Assembly (NCBI GenBank): GCA_002343395.1
Contig: DDSN01000100.1
Location: 1 to 50,564 of the forward strand
Source: Hyphomonadaceae bacterium UBA2389
Lineage (GTDB): Bacteria > Pseudomonadota > Alphaproteobacteria > Caulobacterales > Aquidulcibacteraceae
Length of the DNA: 50,564 bases
Reading direction: 5' to 3'
Under the pieces are notes generated by a model. That model was not told the origin of the DNA and searched no databases. It saw only the letters and a list, made by a program, of their open reading frames with translations. Of this stretch, positions 8,105 to 17,004 are shown piece after piece (the stretch's first letter is position 1; each line of letters starts with the position of its first letter). The position numbers were made by a program, and so were the translations under genes.

Positions 8105-8119
8105 GCCCTGAAGAAGGGC
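8105..8119. other. Short hairpin between ydbH and ynbE
   Basis: Arms GCCCT (8105-8109) and AGGGC (8115-8119) sit immediately after the ydbH stop, within the operon. It is small and could tune downstream expression. There is no terminator U-tract on the minus strand. Confidence 0.25.
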
Positions 8120-8120
8120 T

Positions 8121-11100
8121 TTATCTGGGCGAAGGCGGCTGTGGGTCAACTGGTTCGTTCGGTGCGGGCTCCCTGGCCTGGTTAAGCAGGGTGGTGGGGT
8201 CGGTGATCGAGGCGGCAGTCTGCGCCAGGCGGCGGAATGGCGCCGTGACCCGCACGTTGAAGTCGAACGGAACGCCCCGAACAGTGACGCGCCCAACGCC
8301 GGGGATCGGCGCGATATCGCCCAGATCGACGGCGCGCCCGCTGTTTTGCCCGCTGAAGGCGATCGAAGACACGACTTCGCCGTTTAGGTCCCCGTCCAGG
8401 GTGAGGAGCAAGTTGTCATAGCGGAAGCTGCGCAGTGCGTCGAAGGCGATGCGCGCGGGGCCGGTCGCGTTTTGACCGGCGTTGCCAGTGTAGGAAATAA
8501 GTCCGCCGCCCGGCCGCGCACGCAGCACGCCATTCTCGATGAAGGCGGAGCGGCGGTTGAGCAGGAGCGGGAATTCTCCCTCAACCTGCCCAGTCGCCGC
8601 CAAGTCAGGAATCTTGAGCGTGGCGAGCAGCGCCGCGGCGTCGACATCGCGTAGGCGGAGTTCGATGCGGGTTTCGTCGGCGCCGAGCGTGATCGTGTCG
8701 GGACGCATGTCGACGAGGCCGGATGCGAAGTCGAAAGTCGCCGCCTCGATCGACACGCGTTGGTCGCTCAAGAGCTGGAAGCGCACGCGTCCGTTATGCA
8801 CGGCGACGCCAGGATCGAGCGTCCCAACGGTCACGAACTGCCCTGGCGGCGTCGTCAGCGCGAACAAGTCGTCGAAGAAGATGGCGCCGCGCACCTCGCT
8901 CAGCACCGGTATGGTGGCCGTCGCCAGCGACAGCCCGTCCAGACGCAGCGTCCCTTGGCTTTGGATGGCCGTGCGCGTCCAATTCACGTCGGCGACAACG
9001 GCGATTGGACCCCGCACATTGTCGACCATGCCGCGCGTTCTCTCGGTGATGTCGTAGGGCTGGAGCGTTTCGTCGAACTGGATGCGCTCGGCGGTGATGC
9101 GCGCGCCGCCCAAACCCGCGCGCACATCGTGCTCGGCGGCGAAGCGCGCGAGCTGCCTGGAGCCTTCGGCTAACACGATGTCGCCCTCGGCGCGTACACG
9201 TCCGCCGCGCAACTCGGCGCCCATGTTGACGAGGCGCACCGGATTGAACAACGGGCGTTCCGCGTCTGTCGCTGGGCGGTTCGCGGTGACAAGCGCTTCC
9301 CCCGCCGCCATCGCGATGACCGCCTCGCCGTCCTGGGGCGCCGCGCGCCACGATCCCGCGATCGTCGAGACTGTTCCGGGCAAGGCGGGATCACGGAGTT
9401 CGCCTTGCTCAAAGGCGCCCTCGACGCGCCAGCTCTCGGCGAAAGCGGCTTCGGCGGTGATGCGGCGCAGCCCCAGCGAGAGCGTCCGATCCTCCGTCAT
9501 GTCGATGGCGAGGTTGGGCGTTGATGCGGATAGAGCCAGCGCCACCGCGCCGGGACGGCCAGAAAATCGCCCCGTGATATTCGAGGCTGTGAGTTGAGCG
9601 GGCTGCCCGTCGGGGCCGGCCATGCGGCCCGCAAGCGCCAATCGCTGGATGTTGAAACCGCCGGAGAGCGCTCCGTTGGCATTCGCCGCGATGAGCGCCG
9701 TTTCGGTTGGGCACAGTGCAAAAGCGCCGTTATGAAATGCGAGGCCGGCGGCTTCGATGCTGTCGAGCGCGATCGGCATGCATTGAGAGTTCGAGGCCAC
9801 GCGCCAACCCGAAGCGCCCCAACTCGCGGTCGCGTCGAGCGTAGCGACGAGGCCACGCACCGCGCCGTCGCCAAGCGGGCCGCTGATGCGGAGCGGGCCG
9901 CGGAGGTCGAGGCGTCCGCCGCCTTCCGTTGGAAAGGCGATGGTGAGGCCGACTTCGTCCGCCGCGATGCTGGCGCCGTCGCTGCTCCAATCGCTCAAGC
10001 TCAGCGTGCCGTCAGCCTCGAATGGCGCGCCCTGGGTCCAAGCCAGCGTGTCAAGCAAGGCGCTCACGCGCGGGACGCCGCCGCCTTCGAGTTCAAGCGC
10101 TACCGCGCCATGAAGCGTCGGCGGCGCCTCTGGCTCATCGGTCAGCACAATTCCCGGCGCATCTTGGCGCAGGGGCGAAAGCCGCATACGAGCGCCGGTT
10201 GCGGATGTTGCTTCCGTGGCGCTGAGCAGGCTCAGCTGCGTACGGCCAGCGGTGTGGCGTAACGCAAGCGGCACGGTGAGAACGAAACTACTGGCGGCCC
10301 GGTCGAGCGCGCGCTCGGCGCTGGCCATGGTCGGGCCGATCGGCGTGGCCTCCGCGTCCGGGAACAAGGCGCGCAGGCGTTGCCGCGCGGTTGGTGAAAG
10401 CGATGTGTGGGCAAGCGTAACCAACGCGTCGGCGCTGACCGCGCCGGACGCATCGCGGAAAAAGCGCACGGCGGCGGCGGGGCGTTGCGACATCATGGCC
10501 ATTCCAGAGAAGGCTTCCGCGCCGAGCGCGGCGCGCCCACGCAGTCCTTGCCCATCGCTTCCCGCGTGCGCTTCGGCGCGCACGCCGCGCAACCGTGCAT
10601 CGGCGGTTGAAAAATCTTGCGCGTCGCCGCGCGCACTGAGGCGCCAATTGGCGATCCGCAGCGCCTCCGCGTGAAAGGTTGCTTCGCCGGTGACGCCTCC
10701 AGAGGAGGCGGTCGCATGCGTGTCCGCAACGCGGGCAGCCTCCGCGCGCCAGTCTAGGTCAAAGGTTGCGCTTTCCAGATCGAGCGGCGCGCGGGCAGAC
10801 GCGCGCAGCGATGCGCCAGCGAGCGCAAAGTGAGGCCAACCCAATGCGGCCGCGCTTGCGTCGAGGTTAGCGGTTATTGTCTCGTCACGTGAGATCACGC
10901 GCAGCTCGCCGCCGCCGCTTCGGAGCGCATATGCGCCTTGGCTTTGAGTCGTTTCCGCGATGCGCGCCATGCCGGCGAAGTCGCGGCCAAGAACCCCGCT
11001 GCTTTCGAATGCGGCATGCAGCTGGCCGAACGGCGCGTCGATCAGGGTTTCGCCGTCGACGATGTCCAGACTGATTGTCGGCAGGCGTGGGCGTCGGCGG

Positions 11101-11555
11101 CCAGGAGCGGCGCGTTCGATCTGGTCGAGCGAACCGGCCGAGACGCGTCCCGTCGCGTCGAGCCGCAGGCGTAGCCGCGGCTGCTCGATGCGTAGGCTCG
11201 CGAGTTGGGGCGAGAGCCCAACCCAGGTCCAACGTGCGCTGACGGCGCCAATCGCTACATCCGGCGTCTGCTCCGGGCCCACACGGACATTAGCGAGCGT
11301 CACGCCGTTGAGGTCCAGATTAACGACTTGGAAATCCGCGCTGACGCCTCGATCCGCGAGGGCGGCCTCCAGCACCAGCTCTGCCAGCGGCATACGCACG
11401 AACCAAACGCCTAAACCCACGATGACCGTGCTCACGCCCAATGCGGCAAGCGCCGTCGCCCAGCCAACCAGCAGGCGGCGGTGCGGCGGCGGCTCGTCGG
11501 GCGCCCCGGACGTCTGACCTTGACTTGCAACGGCCTGGTTAGACCTATGTGCCAT
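8121..11555 (-). CDS. ydbH: YdbH-family AsmA-like intermembrane phospholipid transport protein
   Basis: A 1144-residue protein, longer than E. coli YdbH (about 880 aa). It has one N-terminal membrane anchor at about 28-53 ('LLVGWATALAALGVSTVIVG'), then a long beta-rich region of repeating amphipathic strands typical of the TamB/YhdP/YdbH bridge proteins. Near the C-terminus 'GGLISYTGNAGQN', 'FDALRSFRYDNLLLTLDGDL' and 'FSGQNSG' match the conserved YdbH tail. The family spans the periplasm as a hydrophobic groove carrying phospholipids to the outer membrane. The ynbE and ydbL homologues follow on the same strand. Its start is divergent from the M23 peptidase gene. Confidence 0.85.
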   Translation of the reverse strand: MAHRSNQAVASQGQTSGAPDEPPPHRRLLVGWATALAALGVSTVIVGLGVWFVRMPLAELVLEAALADRGVSADFQVVNLDLNGVTLANVRVGPEQTPDVAIGAVSARWTWVGLSPQLASLRIEQPRLRLRLDATGRVSAGSLDQIERAAPGRRRPRLPTISLDIVDGETLIDAPFGQLHAAFESSGVLGRDFAGMARIAETTQSQGAYALRSGGGELRVISRDETITANLDASAAALGWPHFALAGASLRASARAPLDLESATFDLDWRAEAARVADTHATASSGGVTGEATFHAEALRIANWRLSARGDAQDFSTADARLRGVRAEAHAGSDGQGLRGRAALGAEAFSGMAMMSQRPAAAVRFFRDASGAVSADALVTLAHTSLSPTARQRLRALFPDAEATPIGPTMASAERALDRAASSFVLTVPLALRHTAGRTQLSLLSATEATSATGARMRLSPLRQDAPGIVLTDEPEAPPTLHGAVALELEGGGVPRVSALLDTLAWTQGAPFEADGTLSLSDWSSDGASIAADEVGLTIAFPTEGGGRLDLRGPLRISGPLGDGAVRGLVATLDATASWGASGWRVASNSQCMPIALDSIEAAGLAFHNGAFALCPTETALIAANANGALSGGFNIQRLALAGRMAGPDGQPAQLTASNITGRFSGRPGAVALALSASTPNLAIDMTEDRTLSLGLRRITAEAAFAESWRVEGAFEQGELRDPALPGTVSTIAGSWRAAPQDGEAVIAMAAGEALVTANRPATDAERPLFNPVRLVNMGAELRGGRVRAEGDIVLAEGSRQLARFAAEHDVRAGLGGARITAERIQFDETLQPYDITERTRGMVDNVRGPIAVVADVNWTRTAIQSQGTLRLDGLSLATATIPVLSEVRGAIFFDDLFALTTPPGQFVTVGTLDPGVAVHNGRVRFQLLSDQRVSIEAATFDFASGLVDMRPDTITLGADETRIELRLRDVDAAALLATLKIPDLAATGQVEGEFPLLLNRRSAFIENGVLRARPGGGLISYTGNAGQNATGPARIAFDALRSFRYDNLLLTLDGDLNGEVVSSIAFSGQNSGRAVDLGDIAPIPGVGRVTVRGVPFDFNVRVTAPFRRLAQTAASITDPTTLLNQAREPAPNEPVDPQPPSPR

Positions 11556-11738
11556 TGTATCGTCGATAAGCTTTGTCCTTTATCGGTCTGGTCCCAGAGG
11601 GGACGACAAGTCTATGGAATGGCGCAGTTCCGGTTTCCGGCAGGATAACCAAACGGCCAAAACCCAGCGACGGACATAGGTTTCTCCTGTGTCGACAATT
11701 GGAGCGTGTGATTGGCGGCGGAATTCGCCCAACGGCTC
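11556..11738. promoter_or_regulatory. Divergent intergenic region, ydbH / M23 peptidase
   Basis: This 183-bp region separates two envelope genes and should hold both promoters. It is visibly more AT-rich in patches (for example around 11,550-11,585 and 11,680-11,705) than the coding flanks. I see no confident operator. Confidence 0.3.
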
Positions 11739-13076
11739 ATGAAGGCGCGGTCAGGCGCTTCCGGCTTGGTGGCGCTTGCGGGTGCGGCGTGCCTGGGGCT
11801 CGGCATTGCCTGGAACGCGGGATTGTTCTCCGGCGCCGAGGACGCGCGCGCCGCGGATCTGGCGGCCGCGCATGACGAGGCGGCGCGCCGCGCGGAGCTC
11901 AGAGCGTTTACGGAAGCTTACCTCGCGCACGAGACGCGGGAGGTTCGCGTCGGCAATGGCGAGACGCTTGCGGGGCTCTTGACGCGCGCCGGCGCGACGC
12001 CCGCCGAGGCGCGCGCCGCGCTGATCTCCATCGACGACGTGTACGATCCTCGCCGCATTCGGCCCGGCCAGCCTGTGAGCTTGTTCTTCGACCGCACGAG
12101 CGGCGAGGCGCGGTTGACGGGCGTCGCCTTTCGCTCCGAGCCAGGCGCTTCGGTAACGGCCAATCGGACGACACAAGGCGCGTTCGCGGCGCGCGAAGTG
12201 TTGATGCCGGTGACATACGAGATCGCGCGCATCGCCGCGCCGGTGGTATCGAGCCTATACGCGACCGCGCTCGACCTGGGCGCCACCGACCGCGAAGTCG
12301 CCGCGCTGGCCGATGCGTTCGCCTACGACGTCGACTTCCAGCGCGATGTCCGCCCAGGCGATGACTTCGAACTGGTGTTCGAGCGTTATTACGACGACGA
12401 AGGAAACACGGTGCGTACGGGCAATCTGCTGTTCGTATCGCTGGAATCGAGCCGGGGATCGCGGGCCTTCTATTCGTTTCTGGCGCCGGGCGATGCGCAG
12501 CCCGATTGGTACGACGCAGACGGCAAGAGCGCACGACGCTTCCTGATGAAAACGCCAATCAACGGCGCGCGGTTGTCGTCTGGTTTCGGTATGCGCCGTC
12601 ACCCCATTCTCGGGTTTTCGCGGATGCATCGCGGCACCGACTTCGCCGCCGCGACTGGAACGCCAATCCTCGCGGCGGGCGATGGAACCGTGGTGCGGGC
12701 GGGCCCCTTCAGCACCTATGGCAATTATGTGCGCATCCGGCACGCCAATGGCTATGAAACGGCCTACGCGCATATGTCGCGGTTCGCGCGCGGCATGCGT
12801 TCGGGCGCTCGCGTGAGGCAGGGGCAAGTCATCGGCTATGTCGGAACGACTGGCCGATCCACCGGGCCCCACCTTCATTATGAAGTGATGCTCAGGGGCC
12901 AGCAGATCAATCCGATGGCGCTGCGCGTCGCGAATGGCCGCAACCTCGAGGGGCGAGCGCTCGAGCTTTTCCTGATCGAACGCGACCGCATTGACATCCT
13001 ACGCCAGGTGCGTTCGGAAGAAACGCCCCGCGAGGCAGGCGCGCCGAGCGACGCGGCGCGGCGGCGCGCGACCTGA
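11739..13076 (+). CDS. M23-family (LytM-type) peptidoglycan endopeptidase
   Basis: A 445-residue envelope protein from the ATG at 11739; a TTG at 11712 gives nine more residues. It has an N-terminal signal anchor at about 9-30. Next come an LysM/OapA-like region ('VGNGETLAGLLTRAGATPAEA', then 'RIRPGQPVSLFFD') and a middle domain shared with MepM-like proteins. The C-terminal M23 domain holds the zinc ligands: H297 and D301 in 'HRGTDFA' and the HLH at 378-380 in 'TGPHLHYEV'. The motif is intact, so it is likely an active cell-wall cross-link hydrolase, not a LytM-type activator. It ends before the LuxR-type regulator gene, same strand, 82 bp away. Confidence 0.9.
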   Translation: MKARSGASGLVALAGAACLGLGIAWNAGLFSGAEDARAADLAAAHDEAARRAELRAFTEAYLAHETREVRVGNGETLAGLLTRAGATPAEARAALISIDDVYDPRRIRPGQPVSLFFDRTSGEARLTGVAFRSEPGASVTANRTTQGAFAAREVLMPVTYEIARIAAPVVSSLYATALDLGATDREVAALADAFAYDVDFQRDVRPGDDFELVFERYYDDEGNTVRTGNLLFVSLESSRGSRAFYSFLAPGDAQPDWYDADGKSARRFLMKTPINGARLSSGFGMRRHPILGFSRMHRGTDFAAATGTPILAAGDGTVVRAGPFSTYGNYVRIRHANGYETAYAHMSRFARGMRSGARVRQGQVIGYVGTTGRSTGPHLHYEVMLRGQQINPMALRVANGRNLEGRALELFLIERDRIDILRQVRSEETPREAGAPSDAARRRAT

Positions 13077-13158
13077 ATTTTTGTGTCGCACGCGGTTTTT
13101 GGTTGAGCCTCCGGCTGCGAAGGCGCAATGATCAAGCGGATGTGCATGGGAGCGTCCG

Positions 13159-13785
13159 GTGCCGATCTCGGTGCTCATTGCTGACGATCACGCGCTGTTT
13201 CGCAGCGGTCTGCGCCAGCTCCTCGCGGACGAGCTCGGCGCGACGCGGGTGCGCGAAGCGGATACGTTTGACGCCGCGGTGGATATCCTCACCGAAGAAG
13301 CGCACGACCTCGTCCTGATCGATTTGAGCATGCCGGGCATGGCCGGGTCGGAAACGCTGGCTGCGCTGCGCGATGCGTTTCCAAGCGCCAAGGTCGCGGT
13401 CGTTTCCGCGACCGAGGAACGGTCCGAGATTCTCGCCGCGCTTGCCGCCGGCGTCCACGGCTTTGTTCCAAAGTCGCTGCCGGCGGCCGAGATCGCCGCG
13501 GCGCTGCGGGCGGTCACGGAAGGTCGCATTTTTGTACCCGCGACCATCGGCAAGCGCGCCGCTGCGCCAGCGCCGCCGCGCGGAGCGCCCGCGGCCACGG
13601 TCGAGGGACTAACCGCGCGCCAGAAGGACGTGCTCGGCGAACTCATGAAGGGCAAGGCAAGCAAGGAGATCGCGCGCACGCTCGATATCGCCGAAGGCAC
13701 GGTGAAGATTCACTTGGCCGCGATTTATCGCGCGCTTGGCGTGCGTACGCGTGCGGAAGCGATCGCCACGCTTTCGCGCGCTTAG
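13159..13785 (+). CDS. LuxR/NarL-family response regulator
   Basis: A 208-residue regulator with an N-terminal receiver domain: acidic pocket D9/D10, phosphoacceptor D55 in 'LIDLSMPG' and K105 in 'FVPKSLP'. A GerE-type helix-turn-helix is at about 146-205 ('GLTARQKDVLGELMKGKASKEIARTL', then 'IAEGTVKIHLAAIYRALGV'). Start is a GTG at 13159 with 'GGGAG' six bases upstream. It converges on a hybrid histidine kinase gene, with a single-domain receiver behind that. The three genes probably form one signalling set, although the kinase could have other partners. The target genes are unknown. Confidence 0.9.
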   Translation: MPISVLIADDHALFRSGLRQLLADELGATRVREADTFDAAVDILTEEAHDLVLIDLSMPGMAGSETLAALRDAFPSAKVAVVSATEERSEILAALAAGVHGFVPKSLPAAEIAAALRAVTEGRIFVPATIGKRAAAPAPPRGAPAATVEGLTARQKDVLGELMKGKASKEIARTLDIAEGTVKIHLAAIYRALGVRTRAEAIATLSRA

Positions 13786-13889
13786 GGCGAGATCGATTTC
13801 AAACTGAATCGATCTGCTCCAATTCAACTTTGATTTTTGCGCGTTCGAGCGAAAAACCGCTTCCCGCCTTTCCTAACGCGCTTAGGCGA
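13776..13889. repeat. Palindromic intergenic element between convergent genes
   Basis: The stretch is bounded by two copies of CGCGCTTAGG-like sequence, one overlapping each gene's stop codon. It contains a perfect 8-bp inverted repeat (13791-13798 and 13807-13814, GATCGATT/AATCGATC, 8-nt loop). Like the element near 5.05 kb it carries a GANTC site in the palindrome. It probably terminates transcription from both sides. Repeat-family status is from recollection of similar intergenic sequences and is unchecked. Confidence 0.5.
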
Positions 13890-15603
13890 CCGCGGCAGCC
13901 AGATCGTGCGGATCGACGGGCTTGATCAGCCAGCGATGACCGGATGCGCGCAGCTGCGCCAGCGTGTCGGCGGCGGTATCTCCAGTGACGATCACAAGGC
14001 GCGCGGCTGGGCCCAACTGGGTTGACAAGCGGCTCGCGATCGCGAGGCCGGCGATGCGTCCGTCAAGGCGCAGGTCCAACATCACCAGGTCGGGCGCGGC
14101 GCGCGCGACCGCGGCGTTGAGGTCTTCCTCGGTGGCGACGGCGACGACGTCGGCGCCGAGGTCCTTCAAGGCGCCTGCCATCGCGTTACGCGCCAGCGGA
14201 TCATCGTCGAGCACGATCACGCTCTGCCCTTGAAGCTTCGCGGTCGTTTCATTCGCCGTCGCTGTCAAGCGCGCCGAGGTTCGCGCGATCGGGGCGTTGA
14301 TCGCAAAGACCGCGCCCTGGCCAGGCGCTGAGCGAAGGCCCACTCCGTGTCCGAGCAGATCGGCGAGCCGCTTCACGATCGCGAGGCCGAGCCCTAAGCC
14401 TTCCGAGGCGGAACGGCCATCCAGGCGGACAAACTCGTCGAACACCTTGGCCTGATCTTCCGGCGCGATGCCGGGACCGTCGTCGCTCACCACGATTTGC
14501 GCCTCATGGCCCAAGTCCGCCGCGCTCAAGCGCGCCGTCCCACCGCCATGCTTCATCGCGTTAGACACAAGGTTGCGCACGATGCGCTCCAACAACACCG
14601 GATCGGAACGCACAATGAGCGTGGTCGGCGCCACTTGAATGTTCGCGCCCGGGTGTTCCGCCGCGACGCGTTCGAGCACATCCTGCACGGCGACGTCCTC
14701 GAACTCCGGCGTAATCACGTTTGCTTCGATGCGCGCCAGATCAAGCAAGACGCTGAACATGGACACCAAGGATTGCGCCGCGCGCTCGGCGTTCGCGAGA
14801 ATGCCCCGCGCTTCATCATCCTTCACCCGCCGCGCCAGTGCGCTGAGGTAAAGCGTCAACGCATGCAATGGCTGGCGCATGTCATGGCTTGCCGCGGCCA
14901 GAAAACGCGTTTTGGCGAGGTCGGAGGCGGACGCGCGCGCTCGCGCATCCTCCGCCAACGCGTTGGCGAGGCGCCATTGGCGGCGCTCCCGGCGCAATGA
15001 GAACATGGCGAGCGCGGAGGCGACGAGAGAAAGGAAGCCGAGTGCTGCGCTAATCGCGTCAAGCCGCGCTCGCGTTCGCGCCTCGGCGCCGCGCGCTGCG
15101 TCGTTGCGGCGGTTGACGGCGGCGATCAAGGCGTCAATCGCGGCTGGCAAGGCGGCGGCCTGCGCATGGTGATCGAACGCGGGCGCGGTTCGATCTCGAA
15201 GCGCGGCGTCGTCGCTGGAAAAATCGCTCTCCACGATTGTTGCAATGGCGCGCACCATCTGCATGAGCTCGAGATCGCCTGAGGCCGCGGCGCGCAAGCG
15301 CGAGACGGTTGCGTGGGCTTCGAACTGCGCGCGCAGGCGCGACCTCCAAGCGTCGCGCCCTGCGAGGATGTCGCCGCGGGCGCTCTCAGCGGCGGCGATG
15401 GCTTCGGTGAGCGAAAGCGTTTCGTCGCGCACCGTGCGCGCCAGCGAAATGGTGCGCAGGGTGCGCTCGCGCGCTGGGTTTTCGGCCCGGAGCGCGAACA
15501 CCATCGCCAAAACCAACACGGAAACGACGGCGATCGTTGTCGCCAAGATGAACTCAGCACGCGGAACGCGCGACTTCGGCCTATGATCTTCGGCGCTGAC
15601 CAT
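13882..15603 (-). CDS. Hybrid sensor histidine kinase with C-terminal receiver
   Basis: A 573-residue inner-membrane kinase. Two membrane spans (about 18-37 and 183-203) flank a helical periplasmic sensor of CHASE3-like size. The HisKA motif is 'SHDMRQPLHAL' with H240. Next come an HATPase domain with the N box 'NLVSNAMKHGGG', G1 box 'DDGPGIAPED' and G2 box 'GLGLGLAIVKRLA'. The C-terminal receiver (457-573) has acidic triplet 'LDDDP', phosphoacceptor D510 in 'VMLDLRLDG' and K561 in 'LIKPVDP'. It could autophosphorylate and pass phosphate internally and on to the neighbouring regulators. The HDMRQPLHAL class is common in alphaproteobacterial hybrid kinases. The upstream receiver gene is 36 bp away on the same strand. 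Confidence 0.92.
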   Translation of the reverse strand: MVSAEDHRPKSRVPRAEFILATTIAVVSVLVLAMVFALRAENPARERTLRTISLARTVRDETLSLTEAIAAAESARGDILAGRDAWRSRLRAQFEAHATVSRLRAAASGDLELMQMVRAIATIVESDFSSDDAALRDRTAPAFDHHAQAAALPAAIDALIAAVNRRNDAARGAEARTRARLDAISAALGFLSLVASALAMFSLRRERRQWRLANALAEDARARASASDLAKTRFLAAASHDMRQPLHALTLYLSALARRVKDDEARGILANAERAAQSLVSMFSVLLDLARIEANVITPEFEDVAVQDVLERVAAEHPGANIQVAPTTLIVRSDPVLLERIVRNLVSNAMKHGGGTARLSAADLGHEAQIVVSDDGPGIAPEDQAKVFDEFVRLDGRSASEGLGLGLAIVKRLADLLGHGVGLRSAPGQGAVFAINAPIARTSARLTATANETTAKLQGQSVIVLDDDPLARNAMAGALKDLGADVVAVATEEDLNAAVARAAPDLVMLDLRLDGRIAGLAIASRLSTQLGPAARLVIVTGDTAADTLAQLRASGHRWLIKPVDPHDLAAAVA

Positions 15604-15639
15604 GCTGCCGCGCAGGCTACACGAGCGGCATTGGCAGGG

Positions 15640-16020
15640 CTAGGCGCGCTCGTTTCGCTCCAGCCAGGCGGTGATCGCGTTCGCCGGCGCGGGCTTGTTC
15701 ATGAAGTCAAACCCGGCCGCCGCCGCCGCTTGCGCCGCGCCGCCGTTGAAGGCGCCCGAAAGAACCAAAACCGGCGCCTGCGGAGCGATTTCACGAAGGC
15801 GGCGAGAGACGGTGACGCCGTTTGGACGCGGGCCAAGGTCGAAGTCGGCGATGATGGCGCTGATGGCGCCGGAGCGTTGCGATGTCGTGCGCAACAACGC
15901 ATCACTTAGGTGGCCGCACACGACGTCGGCGCCCCAATCGCGGAGCGTCAGCTCCAACGCCGCGGCGGACGCGTTGTCATCTTCGATGACGACGATGAAC
16001 GGTCGAGATTTGCCCATCAC
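15640..16020 (-). CDS. Single-domain response regulator
   Basis: A 126-residue stand-alone receiver with acidic pocket 'IEDDN', phosphoacceptor D59 in 'IIADFDLG' and the conserved lysine in 'FMNKPAP'. There is no output domain. It is upstream of the hybrid kinase in the same orientation, 36 bp apart, so it is most likely a phosphate shuttle or sink for that kinase. The pattern 'ADFDLGPRPNGVTVSRRLRE' resembles the receivers fused to HDMRQPLHAL-type kinases. Confidence 0.85.
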   Translation of the reverse strand: MMGKSRPFIVVIEDDNASAAALELTLRDWGADVVCGHLSDALLRTTSQRSGAISAIIADFDLGPRPNGVTVSRRLREIAPQAPVLVLSGAFNGGAAQAAAAAGFDFMNKPAPANAITAWLERNERA

Positions 16021-16192
16021 GCCTCTTCAAGCATGTTCGACGCCTGATCGAATAGAGCGACGGGCGCGCTAGACCATTCGGCCTATGCCGACGGCGTTGG
16101 CGGCCTAGTGCGTCAACCATGACGTTTCGGTGATCCACAGGCGGGCGTCGCTTCGCATATCAAGCACGACAGCAAGGAGGTTGCACCGCAAA
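16021..16192. promoter_or_regulatory. Divergent intergenic region, receiver gene / unknown gene
   Basis: This 172-bp region lies between divergent starts. An unusually strong ribosome-binding site AAGGAGG (16174-16180) serves the plus-strand gene, 12 bases before its ATG. No operator was recognised. Confidence 0.35.
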
Positions 16193-16498
16193 ATGGACGC
16201 GATGGCCGTAGACCGGAACGAGTTCGCAGGCGCTTGCGAAATCCAGCAGGCCCCGCGCCTGCCCAGCGGCGAGTTCGACTTCTGCTCGCGCGAAGGTGCG
16301 CAGGTGCTCAAGCAGAAGATCGAGGCGTACTGGCGCGAGCGCGGGCAGAACGTGACGATCTTGCTCCATAACGTTGGCTTCCATCCCGCCATCCGCGCCG
16401 CGCGCTACGATGTGCGCAGCGATATGGTCAATGGTCTGCCGCGCGCTGGAAAACCACGCGCGCCCGGCAATCCGGCCAATCAGTACGCCGAAGGCTAG
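16193..16498 (+). CDS. Small protein of unknown function
   Basis: A 101-residue soluble protein from the ATG at 16193, chosen because of the AAGGAGG site 12 bases upstream; the reading frame extends 5' without a better start. It has an internal segment 'FDFCSREGAQVLKQKIEAYW' followed by 'RERGQNVTILLHNVGFHPA' and 'YDVRSDMVNGLPR', and a proline-rich C-terminus. The centre looks like an alpha/beta unit of helix then strand. I do not recognise the family. It precedes the thioesterase gene by 33 bp on the same strand. Confidence 0.65.
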   Translation: MDAMAVDRNEFAGACEIQQAPRLPSGEFDFCSREGAQVLKQKIEAYWRERGQNVTILLHNVGFHPAIRAARYDVRSDMVNGLPRAGKPRAPGNPANQYAEG

Positions 16499-16531
16499 GC
16501 GCGGGTCGCCGAGGCGAGATAATGTGGCGGT

Positions 16532-16993
16532 ATGTCCGATGACGCCGCCGCCCCCGCGCATTTCGAGGTCCCCGAAGGGTTTGTCGCCCTGGACTGGCGA
16601 CGCGGTTTCGTGCGTCAGATCGGGCCGCTTTATCGTGCGCAGCGCGATGGCCGGTCGACGATGGCGTTTCGCGTGGAGGAGCATCTGACGAACGGCATGG
16701 CCAACGCGCACGGCGGCATGCTGATGGCGTTCGCCGACATGGCGTGGGGCCATGTGGTCTCGATCGAGACCTCCTCGTACTGGGTGACAGTGCGCCTCAC
16801 CTTCGATTTCCTGTCGAGCGCTCAGGTTGGCGATTGGGTGGAAGGCAGCGGTGACTTGCTGTCACGCACTGACGATCTGTTCGTCGTGCGCGGCAAGGTA
16901 TGGAGTGGCGAACGCGCGCTCGTGACCGGCACCGGCGTCTTCAAACCGATCCAGCGCCGCGACCCGCGCCCCGGCGAGAAGGCATACAAGTAA
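16532..16993 (+). CDS. PaaI-family hotdog-fold thioesterase
   Basis: A 153-residue acyl-CoA thioesterase-like protein. The hotdog signature is 'NGMANAHGGMLMAFADMAWG' at 54-73, with N54, the HGG turn (60-62) and D69 as likely catalytic or substrate-contact residues. The later strand 'VTVRLTFDFLSSAQVGDWVE' is typical of the PaaI/4HBT superfamily. It likely hydrolyses a short-chain or aromatic acyl-CoA; the substrate is unknown. Its stop lies 11 bp from the stop of the convergent sugar transferase gene. Confidence 0.88.
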   Translation: MSDDAAAPAHFEVPEGFVALDWRRGFVRQIGPLYRAQRDGRSTMAFRVEEHLTNGMANAHGGMLMAFADMAWGHVVSIETSSYWVTVRLTFDFLSSAQVGDWVEGSGDLLSRTDDLFVVRGKVWSGERALVTGTGVFKPIQRRDPRPGEKAYK

Positions 16994-17004
16994 AGGCTAA
17001 GGCG

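Noticed and set aside
9594..10262. 222-aa plus-strand frame inside the ydbH gene
   Set aside because: It is Arg/Ala-rich with no domain pattern, and the opposite strand carries a coherent 1144-aa protein.
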